Assembly (NCBI GenBank): GCA_029204225.1
Contig: CM055112.1
Coordinates: 22,820,578-22,884,577, forward strand
DNA: 64,000 nt
Origin: Diphasiastrum complanatum
Lineage: Eukaryota; Streptophyta; Lycopodiopsida; Lycopodiales; Lycopodiaceae
Direction: 5' to 3'
Below, in pieces: positions 50,691 through 61,943 of the stretch; position 1 is the stretch's first letter; each line of letters begins with the position of its first letter. The notes under the pieces are model-generated. The model saw nothing but the letters and a program-made list of their open reading frames with translations, was not told the DNA's origin and made no database searches. A program made the position numbers and the translations under genes.

Positions 50691-50999
50691 GCAACAGGGT
50701 GTCGTCAGATGGCGGAGGGCGAAGCCAGGAGGAAGACGTCCGAAGGCACAACGAAAGACATCGGAAGCAAGAGGCAGACATTGTAGAGATGCTGCGAGAG
50801 ACTCGGCAGAGACACCCAGAGCTGCAGATCCCCGCCCCCGCTGTGGCCCCCGCCCCCGCTGTCGAGCTGGATTTGGATGAGCAGATCGGAATGAACTTCA
50901 CACGACGGCAGCTCATCATGGTCAGGGAAAGGGCAGCCAGACGTCGGGCTGACCAGGAGGCAGCTCGGGCTAACCGGGAGGCAGAGCGAGAGTGACATA

Positions 51000-51542
51000 A
51001 CAATGCTCCTGACGAGGGCGAGGAGTCAGTGGAGGATCCATAGGAATGTTTAGCATAGATGGGGTCTAGCCGTATGTGGCTGACTGTTGTTATGTAATGT
51101 TCATCAGTAGATGAGGAAGTATTTATTGTCTAGCATGGTGTAAAGAACAGCCCCAGCCGTATGCGGCGGGAATACGTATTGTAATTTTGATACATCTGAT
51201 GAATTAATGTACGGTGTGTTTTTTGTGCAATGCGTGCCTTGTGTATTGCAATCTGATGTATGTGATTATGAAATGCTATCAGGGGGGTTGTATTTCTGTG
51301 TTCCGCATATGCTCTCAATCTCTGTAGTGAAAACTAATTGAAAACATGCACACACCATTTGAAGTAAAACTGCAAGTAGAACATCACAATTATAAATTGA
51401 CAAATACACATTGTGCAGTGAATAGAATACGTCCAACACTAAATATAAAATGAAAAATGGTCTGAATACAGTGTTCGACCATCTGGCCGCCAAACATGGA
51501 ACATGATATCAAACTGCTAGAAATAAAATGATAGAGCTACAA
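51000..51542. other. Spacer between the two convergent hAT copies
   Basis: This AT-richer 540 bp, probably 3' untranslated sequence of both transposase genes, has no recognised gene. No GGTACC palindromes or clear hAT terminal repeats were seen here. Confidence 0.45.
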
Positions 51543-54500
51543 TCAATGCTCTGCCTCAAACTCAGATGAATGCTCCGGAGACAACTTAGGTCCCCGAGCT
51601 GACTCTCGCAACTGATATCTATGTCTGTCTGGTACTGGCATGGGCTGTGTATCCGAGGGGGAAGACTCGTCATCCTCATCCTCCCAATCTGCCTCCGCAT
51701 CAGCTCCCAAGCAGGCTAAACCAACAACACCTGCTGCAGCTGGCTGTAATACTGCACCTCTACCAGCAACTGGAGCCCTGCGAGGTCGTCCTCTCTTCCC
51801 TGGCAGTTTCTGTGCCCTGCCTTTCTTGTTCGGTGCACCCTTGGGCCTTCCTGGCCTCTTGCGGACGAGGGGAGCCGTCAATGCCTCATCACCCCCATGC
51901 AGATCACCTGGCTGACTAGGCTGGGCCCAAGCTACGGCCGACTGGGATAGAGTAGCTAAAGATGGGTGTCCCTGTGCAGCTGATAGTGGAGGATAGGTCC
52001 GAGGAGTGTGTGCCCGTGGGCCTGCTGCTGGTGGAGGAACTAGATGTGGAGGGGCCGTCCCTGCAGGAGGCAAGTACAACGGTGATAAGTACTGAAAGGG
52101 CGTTGTGGTGGACGGTACTGGTACATCCTGGGTGCTGCCAAAGGAGGAGCCGGTGCTGTGGGTGTTGCCAAAGGAGGAGCCGGTGCTGTGGGTGCTGCCA
52201 AAGGAGGAGCCGGTGTCGTGGGTGCTGCCAATGGAGGAGGATGTGCTGTGGGTGCTGCCACTGGAGGAGAGTCTGTAGATGTGGGTGTTGCAAGAGAAGA
52301 TCTAGGCACAGATGGTGGCCTGCCATGGAGACCTGCTGCTGCAAAAGTGGATGGCGATGAAGGGGCTGCAGGCCTCAACGGTATCGGTGGCACTGGAGGT
52401 GCTGTGCGGCGCACATACACCCTCTGAGGAACTGGAGGAACTGCAGGCACCTCGTGTAGCTGCTCTGGCTGAGACTTTGTGTAGGGCATGCTGGCTAGAG
52501 AGGATGGGGGTGCCCTGACGCTCGGCATATGCTGGGCCTCTGAATCCAAGTCTGCAATCAAGTCGTCCAGCTGGGCATCCGAATACAAATGCTCTGGGCT
52601 CTGGGACTCATCATGAGCACCATCCTCTGGATCATCCCGTGCCTCATCTTGTGCACCATGCGGACCCTGCATGGCCTCCCAATCGGTACAATCAAAGTCA
52701 TCTGGTGACTCCTCTGGAGTGCTGTCATAGAAATGCCTATGGCTCTGTGATGCACGCATCCAAGTAGCTGCGGAAGGTAAACCCAAATCACTCTGCCCCC
52801 TATCAAGAGCCTCCTTCATCATATCAACATAAGAAGGTATGCCACTGGCCCCCCCTGTGTGCCCTGCCCGTCTCCCGGTATAATTTGTGGCATGTGTTCC
52901 ACCTCTACCACGTGATGCACCTGTGACCCCTGCTCTAGGCGTGTGCCCAACACCTGTATCATATGCCTCATCCCGCTCTGATCTGGCGAACACAACCCGA
53001 ATGGGCTCATCCTCATCCTGATCATCCTCTGACACTGGCTCATCTGCCTCGTACAATGGAGGCTCTTTGTGCTCAAGCCCAAGCTCTCTCTCTCTCTCAT
53101 CTCGGCAAGCTCCCTCTCTCTCTCTACCATCAACTGTGTGCCCAGGTCATCTGCAGGCATGGGATGGGTGCTGTCCGTAGGCAAGTCAACCTGGCGCTCC
53201 AAATCATATATCTTCGTCTGCAAGGTTTAAAATTTGCATGTCAGGGAGACAACTCTATCAAGAAATGAAACCAACATACCAGGAGTCAACCAACATGCTA
53301 TGAAAGATTAGCTTATCACCTGCAATGCGCTCGTAATGGTCGGAAGTCTCCTGGCGAGACATGCGTTGGTGCTACAGAACACCAACCGCTCCAACTGACT
53401 CACTGACAACCGGTTCCTTCTCCTCGTGTGAATGAGTGCCCATGTGCTCCAATTACGCTCACACACGGAGGCAGCACAGTCCTGTGGTACGTGCATTGAA
53501 ATACTTCAGCACATTGTCTTCAACGAAACACAGCAACGGAGGATAAAATGAGATGCATACCTGAGAAAGGACACGCAGTGCAAGACGCTGTATAGATGGG
53601 TATGTCATACCGAACATGGTCCACCAGGTAATGGGTAGTTGCCTCCTCTCTGGATCCTGAGCAGCCGGGTGGACAAATGTGCCCATGCCAAAACGAAATG
53701 CAACGAGCTCCTCCATGAGCCTGATAGGATCCAAACCAATGTGTAGACCCACTCTGTGAATGTACTGAAGCCAATCGGCCACGAGATCCCTGTCTGCGAT
53801 CTGTGTCGGAGAGAGGAAGAGGGGATGCAGTATGTGTGCAACGCTGTGGATACTCCTGTGGAAGTAGTTCCACCTCGTCTCCCAGATGAACTTCAGCTCG
53901 GTCATCCTGCAGGTGAGAGGCATGTGGTGTAGGGCATTACGAAAAAACTTAACATTGACAGAAAAACAAACTAGCAATTACTAAAAAGATAAAGGCCAAT
54001 TACATTACTATACCGCTTACCTCTCTGGCTGCAAGATGGGCAGCTGCAGGAACTGTCCAATCCGGTCCATGAGCTCATATACCAGTCCAAGTGTCAACCC
54101 CTCGCTGTCAGCCATGCGGAGCACAATGTAAAGTGGTCGAAGCAGTCCTGACAATGTCTGTGCATCCCTCCAGAACTGGTCTCCCCTCACCGTGGAAGAA
54201 AAGTTCTCCCCATCCTCAGTGCGCGGAAATGTACTGGCACACCAAAGATCACTGGCAACCATCTGTAGAAGCTGCGCCCTACACCTGATCAGATGGTCGA
54301 TGACCACCAAGTCGAATGCAAAGCGTGTGGGGGCTGGCTTACGGAGGTCTAGATGGCTAAACACCCGGAACATGGCAAGAACACGCCTCTTCCTGGTGAC
54401 TTTTGTCACCAGGAAGAGGGCCTCACGGACGATGGCTCCAACCCAGGGAAGTGCACCTATGTCCCCCATCAGAAGGTCTATGTCGTGCGCGGCACAGGGG

Positions 54501-55910
54501 GTATGAACAATGTGAGGGAACTCGGCCTCTAGCAGTACACCCATCTGAATACAGTTCGTGGCATTGTCCGTCACCACTGTGACGACATGCTGTGGGCCTA
54601 TGGACAGGATGGAAGACCTGATGACATCAAACATGAACTCTGCAGATATGACTCTCCCCCCCCTGCTGCAATCCACTGCCCTCAAAAACTGTGTGCCCAT
54701 GCAGCTGGAGACCAATATGTTGACGATCGGCCTCCTCCTGACATCAGTCCAGCCATCGGACATGATGCTGCAACCGTAAGTGGCCCAGTGGCGATGTAGA
54801 GGCTCCATCTCTCTAGACAATGACTCGACCCTATCCCTCAGCATGTGTGTGCGGACAACTTCTGAACTAGGGACTCTCCAGCTAGGGCTGATAGACTGTG
54901 CAAGGCGGAAGGCCCTTCTGAAGGGCTCGGAGTCGGTGATGGCAAATGGAAGGTTCAGCTCATAAATCAGGCTGGCCACGGCCTGTGTGGCCTCTCTATC
55001 CATGTGCGGCTGATGCGCGCTGCGAATGCTCTGCTGCCTAAGAACTCTCCCAGCTGGGCGACGGGTAGCGGACCTCCAGCACGGTGCACCAAACGTGACG
55101 GGAATGGATGATGACACGACAGGCTGGGCACTAGTGGATGCATCAGCTGTTAGACGTGGAATGGGGAGAGTGGGATGCACTGGCCGGGATGGGTGCAACA
55201 GCGTAAGTGGGGTACACTGGTAGAGGGTGGACATCTGGCATGGGATACGAAAACTGCTGGGTAGGGAGGTCATCCGGATGTGAAGGGAGCGAGGAAGGGA
55301 TCTCCTCAACATCCTGGAAGGCCTCGTCACTGGCATCCGGGGCCTGCTCCTGCTCAGGAGGCGGAGAGTCCATGAGAAAGTCGTAAACTGGGGGAGTGCG
55401 AGCAACAGTAGGTGGTGGTGGAACCACAGTGGCAACTGGCGGACGCGGTGGGACAGGATCCACCGGAATGGGTGCAGATGGGGGTGCATGAGGAGGAACT
55501 GTCTGAGAGGGATGAGGGGCAAAAAGACTGGACGAGGATGCACTCCCTCTCCTCGTGCGTGCCTACCAAGCAGGCAGCAACTCGGGGTCAACCACGTAAG
55601 GAGCAGTGCAAAACCGAAGAACACCCTCCGAAATGGTGTTCTCCCCTGCCACAAGACGTGGCCCGTAGGTATCCAAAAGTCGCTGCCTGACGGGAACGGA
55701 CATGCTGGCACAGGGGGCAGCGTTCAGTGTGCCACCATCTCTCGCGCGTGCGCCGAGTAGGTGGCCTTTAAGGCGAGTGAGGGTGGCAACGAACTCGGTC
55801 AGGCAATATCGACAGCGCACTATCCTTGCACCGGACTTGTTAGACTTGTCGGGAACCCGCCTGACAATGTCCACCTCGTCCCACATATCGGCAAGGTTGG
55901 AATGCACCAT
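51543..55910 (-). CDS. hAT transposase with BED finger and AT-hook tail (five exons, probably decayed)
   Basis: The likely start is ATG at 55910 (MVHSNLADMWDEVD). Exon 1 carries a BED-type finger (VRCRYCLTEF, then LKGHLLGA). A proline-rich linker follows, then the DUF659-like core (WATYGCSIMSDGWTDVRRRP, VTVVTDNATNCIQMG, HTPCAAHDIDLLMGDI), up to a donor at 54021. Exon 3 is 53906-53561 (IHSVAHILHPLFL, LPITWWTMFG), exon 4 is 53481-53320 (DCAASVCERNWSTWALIHTR, the hAT dimerisation region) and exon 5 runs from 53217 to the stop at 51543. Exon 5 is acidic, then built of PAPPLAAPTA repeats, then AT-hooks (RKRPGRPKG and GKRGRPRR) and an acidic end. Frame changes occur in exon 2 near 55150, in the GA-dinucleotide run near 53100 and near 52080, so the copy is probably inactive. 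hAT enzymes cut and paste DNA with an RNase H-like fold. Confidence 0.75.
51770..51865 (-). other. Two AT-hook motifs in the hAT C-terminal tail
   Basis: RKRPGRPKGAPNKKGR and LPGKRGRPRRAP both contain the GRP core flanked by basic residues that defines AT-hooks binding the minor groove of AT-rich DNA. They sit 30-40 residues apart, near the C-terminus. Confidence 0.75.
52125..52275 (-). repeat. Coding minisatellite, 30 bp x 5
   Basis: Five near-identical 30-bp units encode a decapeptide repeat of PAPPLAAPTA type in the hAT tail exon. The + strand reads GGTGCTGCCAAAGGAGGAGC per unit. Confidence 0.88.
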
Positions 55911-56149
55911 CTCTGTAGAAAGGACTGGGGAAAGAAGGCAAAGATCTTTGTGGGTGCGATAGGAGTCGGAAGGCTTGAAAAAACCACAATAAAGGCCGAA
56001 ATAGCAATAGCAGGGGAGGACGCGATCAGTGCAATGCGAAGACAGTCGGGAGGGCGCGGACAGTAGGGCGACGGGCATACAACAGAGAGGGCACGGACAG
56101 CAGGGAGGGCGCGGACAGGGAGAGAGATGAAGCGAGGGGGGGGATTAGG

Positions 56150-56276
56150 TTATAAAAGAAAATATTAATATATTAAATATTAAAAAATAATATATATTGT
56201 GGTACCGCGGATCAGTATGGATCCGCGGTACCACACTGGATCCGCGGTACCGGGATCCGCGGATCCTGGTACCGCT
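56150..56276 (+). repeat. GGTACC palindrome cluster with AT-rich flank (partial copy)
   Basis: An AT-rich stretch (56152-56198) is followed by a GC-rich cluster. A stem with 15-bp perfect arms GTGGTACCGCGGATC and its complement surrounds a 6-base loop, then GGATCCGCGGTACC and GATCCGCGGATCC palindromes overlap. Shared words with 60780-60897 (CAGTATGG, CCGCGGTACC, GGGATCCG) mark the same family. It abuts the right copy of the segmental duplication. Confidence 0.75.
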
Positions 56277-57400
56277 CAATTTCAGGCACACCCTGGGGTT
56301 GTTCGACGAGGACCTTGCTTGCATGCGGGATAACAGCCTGCAGCCTGTTACATGGTGGGAGAGCTTCGGCGCTGCACAAATTAAGCTGCAAAAGCTCGCG
56401 TTCCGCGTCCTATCATAGGTAGGTCTTCTAGTCATCCAGTTCCATTCATGCAGTTTCCGCATTGTCTCTATAAGGCCGTAACTCACTTAAGTAGCTGCTT
56501 ATTAATACAAATCCGACATGTTATGTAGAATTGTTCTGCGTGCGTGTGTGAGCGGAACTAGTCAGCATTCAGCCTTGTTCACACGAACAGGGGGAACCGC
56601 CTCACGCAGGAGCAGTGCAATGACTTGGTGTACTGCAACACGAACACCAGGGTTGTTTGACGCATCGCAGACCGCATGAACGCAGGAGGCGCACACGCCC
56701 TACTACTGCAGGTAAGTTTGTATGCTCTATCGTTTTGCTTTGGTGTTGTAGCATGCAATCAGTTTAATGCCATCACGTTGCTTCGACTATTCTCACGAAT
56801 GATTGACTTGTGTAGGTCAATCCGGATGACTGCTTGGTTGTCGGGGCTGATCTAGAGCCAGAGCCAGAGGTTGATGCAGACGAGAAGGCTCGGTGTGCTA
56901 TGCGGGGGGATCCCGAGGATGAGAATGATCCTGATGTCAAGGATGCTCTTCGAGGGCCCCCCCCCCCCTCCCTGCTGACGTACCATTCCCCTCCTCTTCT
57001 GATGACGACACATATGATTCAGACGAGAAATTCGACATCGTGGGGGATGGTTACCGTGCCCCACCCCATACTCCCGCCAGCAAGACCAGTGTGTTCGACA
57101 TCTCAAGACATCACAGGCAGGCGGTTCCCAGAGTGCCCCTCATGGCAAAGGGAGACCCCTAGGCAGGAGTGTGCCACAGAGGGTTCCCTCCGGCAGACCC
57201 AGAGGCAGACCTTGGAAGAGGGCACGCACAGATGATTTTTCCAGTCGTCTCTTGGCCGGTGTTGGCCCAGACTTGGAGGAGTCTCAGATGCCTCCATACA
57301 TAGACTCTCAGATGGGGGCAACCACAGACTCTCAACCAGACTTTGTATTTGACACCCCTGCAAATGCATCTGGCACGCAGAGGAATGATACACAGAACAT
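56274..57400 (+). pseudogene. hAT transposase tail, duplicated copy
   Basis: This is the duplicate of 48627-49754, with the WWESFGAAQI exon end, the dimerisation exon (56527-56710) and the acidic/AT-hook tail exon from 56815. Its C run is 12 bases (56957-56968) against 14 in the other copy, so the frames differ between them. It is truncated at the 5' side by the GGTACC cluster and at the 3' side by the copia element. Confidence 0.85.
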
Positions 57401-57926
57401 TTCAAATTTTTCTCTACTAAGTGCCTTAGTAAAGATATCTGCTGCTTGATCGTTGGTATCACAATGCTCGAGCTGAATTTCTCCGCTTTGTATCTTCTCT
57501 CGTAAGAAGTGTTGGTCCACCTCAATATGCTTCGTACGAGCACAGGATTTTTGGCAAGCTGGATGCAACTCTGGCTATCACAATGAAGAATAGTAGGACC
57601 ACCCTGTGGAATCTGCACCTCCCCAAGAAGTCTCCTGAGCCATATTGCCTCGCAGGTAGCTTTCGCCGCTGCCCTATACTCAGCCTCTGTCGATGATAAG
57701 GTAATTGTGGGCTGTTTCTTGCTGCACCAAGAAATGGCCCCCGAACCAAGGTTGAAAGTGTAACCTGTGGTCGACTTTCGATCATCCCTATCACCTGCCT
57801 GATCTGAATCGGTAAAGCCTCCAAGCTGAAGCTTTCCGTCATCTATGTACTCAATCCCATAGCAGGTTGCCCCTTTGACATACCTCAAAACCCTCTCAGC
57901 TGCTTTCCAATGTGCTTCAGTTGGAG
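56274..57926 (+). repeat. Segmental duplication, right copy
   Basis: The partner of 48627-50284. After 57926 the copia sequence continues for another 2.2 kb, which the left copy lacks. Confidence 0.9.
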
Positions 57927-60120
57927 AACTCATGAACAGGCTTGCTACACCAACCGCATAGGAAATGTCTGGCTTCGTAGTGGTGAGATAAATCAGGCTA
58001 CCCACAAGCTGCCTGTAAAGAGTCTTGTCCACAAAAGGAGTGCCATCATCTCTAGATGGCTTACTGCTAGTATCAATAGGCGTGGAAACGGGTTTGCAAT
58101 CCTGCATGTTGAACCTGTTCAAGACTTCACATGCATAGTTAGCTTGGGAAATAAACACAGTTTTTCTTTTTGCAAACCTCCAAGCCAAGACAATAGTGGA
58201 TTAGACCCAAATCCTTCATCTCGATCTCATTTGATAAATGAGCCTTCACTTTTTCAATGCCCATTGTTAACCGTGATGACCAAGTCATCCACATAGAGAA
58301 CTATCAAAACAATGTTCCCATCTTCCTCCTTCACGAACAGGTTGCAATCCGACTGATTCTTTATGAATTGCTCCTTGACAAAATAGTCGTCAATACGACT
58401 ATACCAGGCCCTTGGTGCCACTTCAAATCATATAAGGCCTTCTTAAGCCTGCATACCATAGTTTCCTTGCCCTTAGCCTCAAAACCTTGTGGCTGTTCCA
58501 TGGAGACTTCCTCAGCCAACTGTCCATTGAGAAAAGCACTCTTCACGTCCATTTGATGGACCTCCCAACCTGAAAATGCAGCCAATGCTAAAACCAACCC
58601 GATAGACGTCATCTTAGCTATAGGTGCAAATGTCTCATCATAATCCAAGCCCTCCTTCTAGGCATAGCCTTTAGCAACCAGCTTTGCCTTATGCTTTTCC
58701 CATCCGATTTGTATTTGGTCCTGTAGACCCACTTACAGCCAATAGGACACTTCCCTTTTGGTAACTTCACCAAATCCCATGGATCATTCTTGAGAATGGA
58801 GTCGTACTCCTCTTGCATAGCATGTTGCCATACCTTCTCATCCGCTGCCTCAATGAATGTATGTGGATCTTGTGAATCCAAAATAGTAGTCATAAGTGCA
58901 TAGTTTATCTCTTGGTGTCCATGCTGCTGGGCTTGCCTTTGAGACCTCCTAGCCCCTGGATTACTGCTCTCTCCCTCATCCAATATCAAACCATCCTGCA
59001 CAGTTTGCCAATACCACTTGGGAAACTTCTTCTTGCAGTTGGTGATGAAGACGGTGAATAGGACTCAACAGATTTGCCCCTTTCCTTCCGCTCCTAGCCT
59101 CCACGGATTCTTCCTCTTGATCACTCATATGATCATCCTGAGGCTCCCCAATATATGGATGTGGATCATCAAGTATTGGCACAAATTCACTTGTACCATC
59201 CATCTCAAGTTCCTCTAAAGGAGGCGTTTGATCTTCTTCAAAGATCACATCTCGACTTATGATCCTCTTCTTGCTAGTAAGATCGTAAAGTCGGTAAGCT
59301 TTGCTTTTTTCACTGTATCCCAAGAAAATACACTTTGTTAATTTTGCATCCAACTTCTTCCTATTATCCTTGGGAATATGGGCATAGGCCGTACAACCAA
59401 ACGGAATATGGGCATAGGTCGTACAACCAAACACTCGCAAAGCGCCCACCTTGGGCTTAATGCCGCTGAATGCCTCTTCTGGAGTCCTGCCTTCCACAGC
59501 TTTAGTTGGACTTCTATTCAACAGAAGCACTGCTGTGTGCATTGCCTCGCCCCAAAAAGAGTTGGGCAACCCCTTTGCCTTGAGCATGCACCTTGCACAC
59601 TCCACAATAGTTCGGTTCTTTCTCTTAGCTACGCTGTTTTGCTAAGGGGTATGAGGAGCTGTAAGCTGCCTTTTGATCCCATTGGCCTTGTAGAATTCCA
59701 CAAATTGTCTTAATGAACATCACCGTCTAACCTGAGCATCTTTATCTTCTTTCTTGAATGTTCTTCTACCAAAGCTTTGAAATGCTAGAAGTACTTGAAT
59801 GCTTCAGATTTGAGCTTCAAGAAATAAATCCAAATCTTGCGTGAAAAGTCATCAATAAAAGCATGCTGACTTGGGATAGAAGTGTACAACCTGTATAGAT
59901 TATCTTCCTGCAATCCTTTGGCCACAACCTTCATATAATCACTCAAGTCCAACACAACACAAGAAGTAGCATCAAATTCTACTTTCATATTTTGTTGAGT
60001 GATAGCTCCTACTGAAAGAAGATTTTTAGCAAGTCATGGTACATATAAGACATTCTTAATGACTTTGACTTCTCCTAATGGAAGCTTTACAGGTACTGTG
60101 CCCTTTCCCTTGACCTTGTG
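57400..60120 (-). mobile_element. Ty1/copia element H2 (pol, no LTRs recognised)
   Basis: In minus-strand order it has the GAG-pre-integrase edge (KNLLSVGAITQQNMKVEF near 60000), integrase (59900-59000, with FGCTTYAHIP and FLGYSEKSKAYRLYDLTSK) and RT (58950-58150, with MDYDETFAPIAK and MDVKSAFLNGQL). RNase H follows (58000-57420, ending TKALSREKFEMF). Neither the 5' part nor the 3' LTR is present. The 3' end is fused to the hAT tail at 57400. It is broken, with about five or six breaks. Confidence 0.88.
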
Positions 60121-60609
60121 TGTTGAAGGCCTAGCTATGGAGTATCATAACAGCATAGTAAGCACACTATGAAAGCTTGAAAAACCAGCTACGGAGTAGA
60201 AGACAAAAGCAAGAGAGAGAGGACTTCAAAGCTCACACAACTTGAATGAATATTCAAAGAGTAGTAGGGCGTGGAAACCCCTCCAAACTATGGGCTACTT
60301 TTAGCATGTAATCTATAGAGGTGGTGTCTTGCTAATTCTAGCTCTAGAACCCACATGGATCCTCAACCTACTTGTTATTACTTGCCTAATTAGCACAAAT
60401 GAGGTGTACTATGTACATAAATGTTTTACCCCCATGTCTTATGCACAACTTAAAAGTTACAAGTATACAAGCCTTAAGGGGCAAGATAGGCATTTACTTC
60501 AACATCCTTGTCTGGAAGCGTCCCATGCCCAGCGTCCGGAGGCGCGTCTGCATCCACCCCATTCATCTTTGACAGGGATGAGGGTCCGGGCCGGACGCGG
60601 CCTCATCTT

Positions 60610-60610
<1 letters not shown>
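60121..60610. other. Possible LTR-like spacer
   Basis: Starting TGTTGAAGGCC at 60121, directly beside copia pol sequence, this 0.5 kb has LTR-like edges but no partner. Inside are two GC-rich words near 60535 and 60590 (CGGAGGCGCGTC and CCGGACGCGGCC). Its orientation and identity are open. Confidence 0.3.

Positions 60611-60640
<30 letters not shown>
60611..60640. repeat. (TA)n microsatellite
   Basis: About 15 TA units directly precede the palindrome element. A second TA-rich run (60900-60930) follows it. Confidence 0.9.
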
Positions 60641-60897
60641 ACTACTGTTATGGTACCGCCGGTACCATAACAGTAGTACTGCCGGTACAGTACCGCCCTG
60701 GGATCTGCGGTACCAAGGCGGTACCATAATAAAAAAAATAAAAAAAATAAATTTTTTTTCCAATGTTATTTTTGTAAAAAAAAAATTTTTTTTTTTGGTA
60801 CCACGGGACCGGTACGGTACCACGGGACCGGTACGGTACTGCGGTACCAGTATGGTCCCGCGGTACCGGGATCCGTGGTACCCAGTACCGTGAGACC
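60641..60897. repeat. GGTACC foldback/MITE-like element
   Basis: The element begins with a perfect 37-bp palindrome (arms 60641-60658 and 60660-60677, one central base). More GGTACC and GGTAC words follow to about 60730. An A/T-rich core (60730-60795) and a second GC-rich arm follow, with a direct repeat of GGTACCACGGGACCGGTAC and ending near CCCAGTACCG at 60893. Both flanks are TA microsatellite, as expected for an element that inserts into TA-rich sites. No coding capacity is present. It is related to the cluster at 56199-56276. Confidence 0.7.
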
Positions 60898-61637
60898 TAT
60901 GATATATATATATATATACATATATATACACACACATATATACAAACTCAAGCAGGAGATTCTCCAATTGTGTTTCACTTGAGGGATGAAACTGATCATC
61001 TCACATGATTTACTTTCACTGGGACATATTGACAATCAATGACAGCATAAAAATACTAAAAAATTTCAGCAACAAGCACTTTTCTAGAACTTACTCCTCT
61101 GCTTTATAATCTGTCTAATACTCGACTTCTTCATGAAGGTATTGAACTTGTTTGAACATTCATTGTCGATGTAATAGTGGGGTATGTCTAGTTTTTTGGT
61201 GCGTCCTCTAGACACTTGGAGATTCAACAATTTGATCCAGGCTTATTGGTAGCTCATTGTAAAGAAGGTATTGAGGTCTTAGAAGATATGTTTCTTCCCT
61301 GATTTGTAAGAAGAAATTTTTTCTAGCTTCAACATCAATTTACCTTGGAGTGGAATATTATTTTAACTAGGTATTAGACATTCTCTAGAGTATGGTGAAA
61401 GCCATAAGAGAGTAGAAAAGGTGACATTGTACAATCGATGCAAATACATAGATAAGTAGATGACTTAGAACTGATAAGATCTGAAGGTGCAGATGTTTCC
61501 AAAGAGACACAGAAGTGTTCCGTTTTTATGCCAAAAAACCATCCAGATTTGAATTTTGTTGTTGGTTGATCTATAGTACGTACACTAGCTGGAAGTAGTC
61601 AGTACAGTGAGCTACTATACAGAGGCTGGAAACACGA

Positions 61638-61943
61638 TCACAGAAATTGCAGATCTGTACAGTAAATGAGAAATCCAAGAAAAAGTGATGCTTGAATGTA
61701 GAGAACTAATCTTGCCGCAAGGGGTAAGACCAATCTATATAAAACCTCTCCAACAACAATTGGACGTACACCATCACCAGGCTTATCCAAGGCTATCAAA
61801 CGAGCCACACCAATAATGCGAGCAATGGTAAAAAGAATATGCCCACATGCTACTGAAGAGCAAACTTGAAAAGGCAAACCAAACCCGCTAGCAAAATCAT
61901 CAAGAGAAAAACAGTCTCGAAGATGAAATATAAAGGTTTGCAT
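61638..61943 (-). pseudogene. Non-LTR-like reverse transcriptase fragment
   Basis: This minus-strand 101-codon frame contains IGVARLIALDKPGDGVRPIV followed by VGEVLYRLV. The motif resembles the region before the catalytic core in LINE-like or related plant reverse transcriptases, where a 'L-x-K-x-D-G-x-RPI-x-VG' pattern is conserved. No YADD box, endonuclease or poly-A tail is visible in the surrounding AT-rich DNA. It is an isolated fragment. Confidence 0.55.

Larger units (their letters stand above)
47685..50995 (+). pseudogene. hAT transposase, 5'-truncated + copy with AT-hook tail
   Basis: The copy starts inside the transposase core (LPWVNELLKKALAIVDFITR at 47690-47750) and has lost the BED finger and the DUF659-like part. 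Exons inferred from GT/AG sites and from the minus-strand relative are up to 47793, 47917-48246, about 48358-48771 (SIHSVAHILHPL in the relative, IHSVAHILHPLW here), 48886-49066 (CVCERN, the dimerisation block) and 49171 onward. The last exon is acidic (DEKARCAMRGDPEDENDPDV), holds a 14-base C run (49311-49324) that shifts frame, then an AT-hook-like GRPRGRPWKRAR near 49550. A copia fragment interrupts it at about 49754-50284, and basic tail text resumes at 50675-50995 (QIGMNFTRRQLIMVRERAAR). It is not functional. Confidence 0.75.

Noticed and set aside
54017-55711. The full 564-codon minus frame as one exon
   Set aside because: Its first third (about 55711-55150) reads as basic and hydrophobic low-complexity text. 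Another frame there gives the acidic, proline-rich linker expected for this hAT, so only the later part is transposase.
60611-60930. Replication origin or matrix attachment site
   Set aside because: TA runs and palindromes are suggestive only. Transposon insertion into a TA microsatellite explains them more simply.
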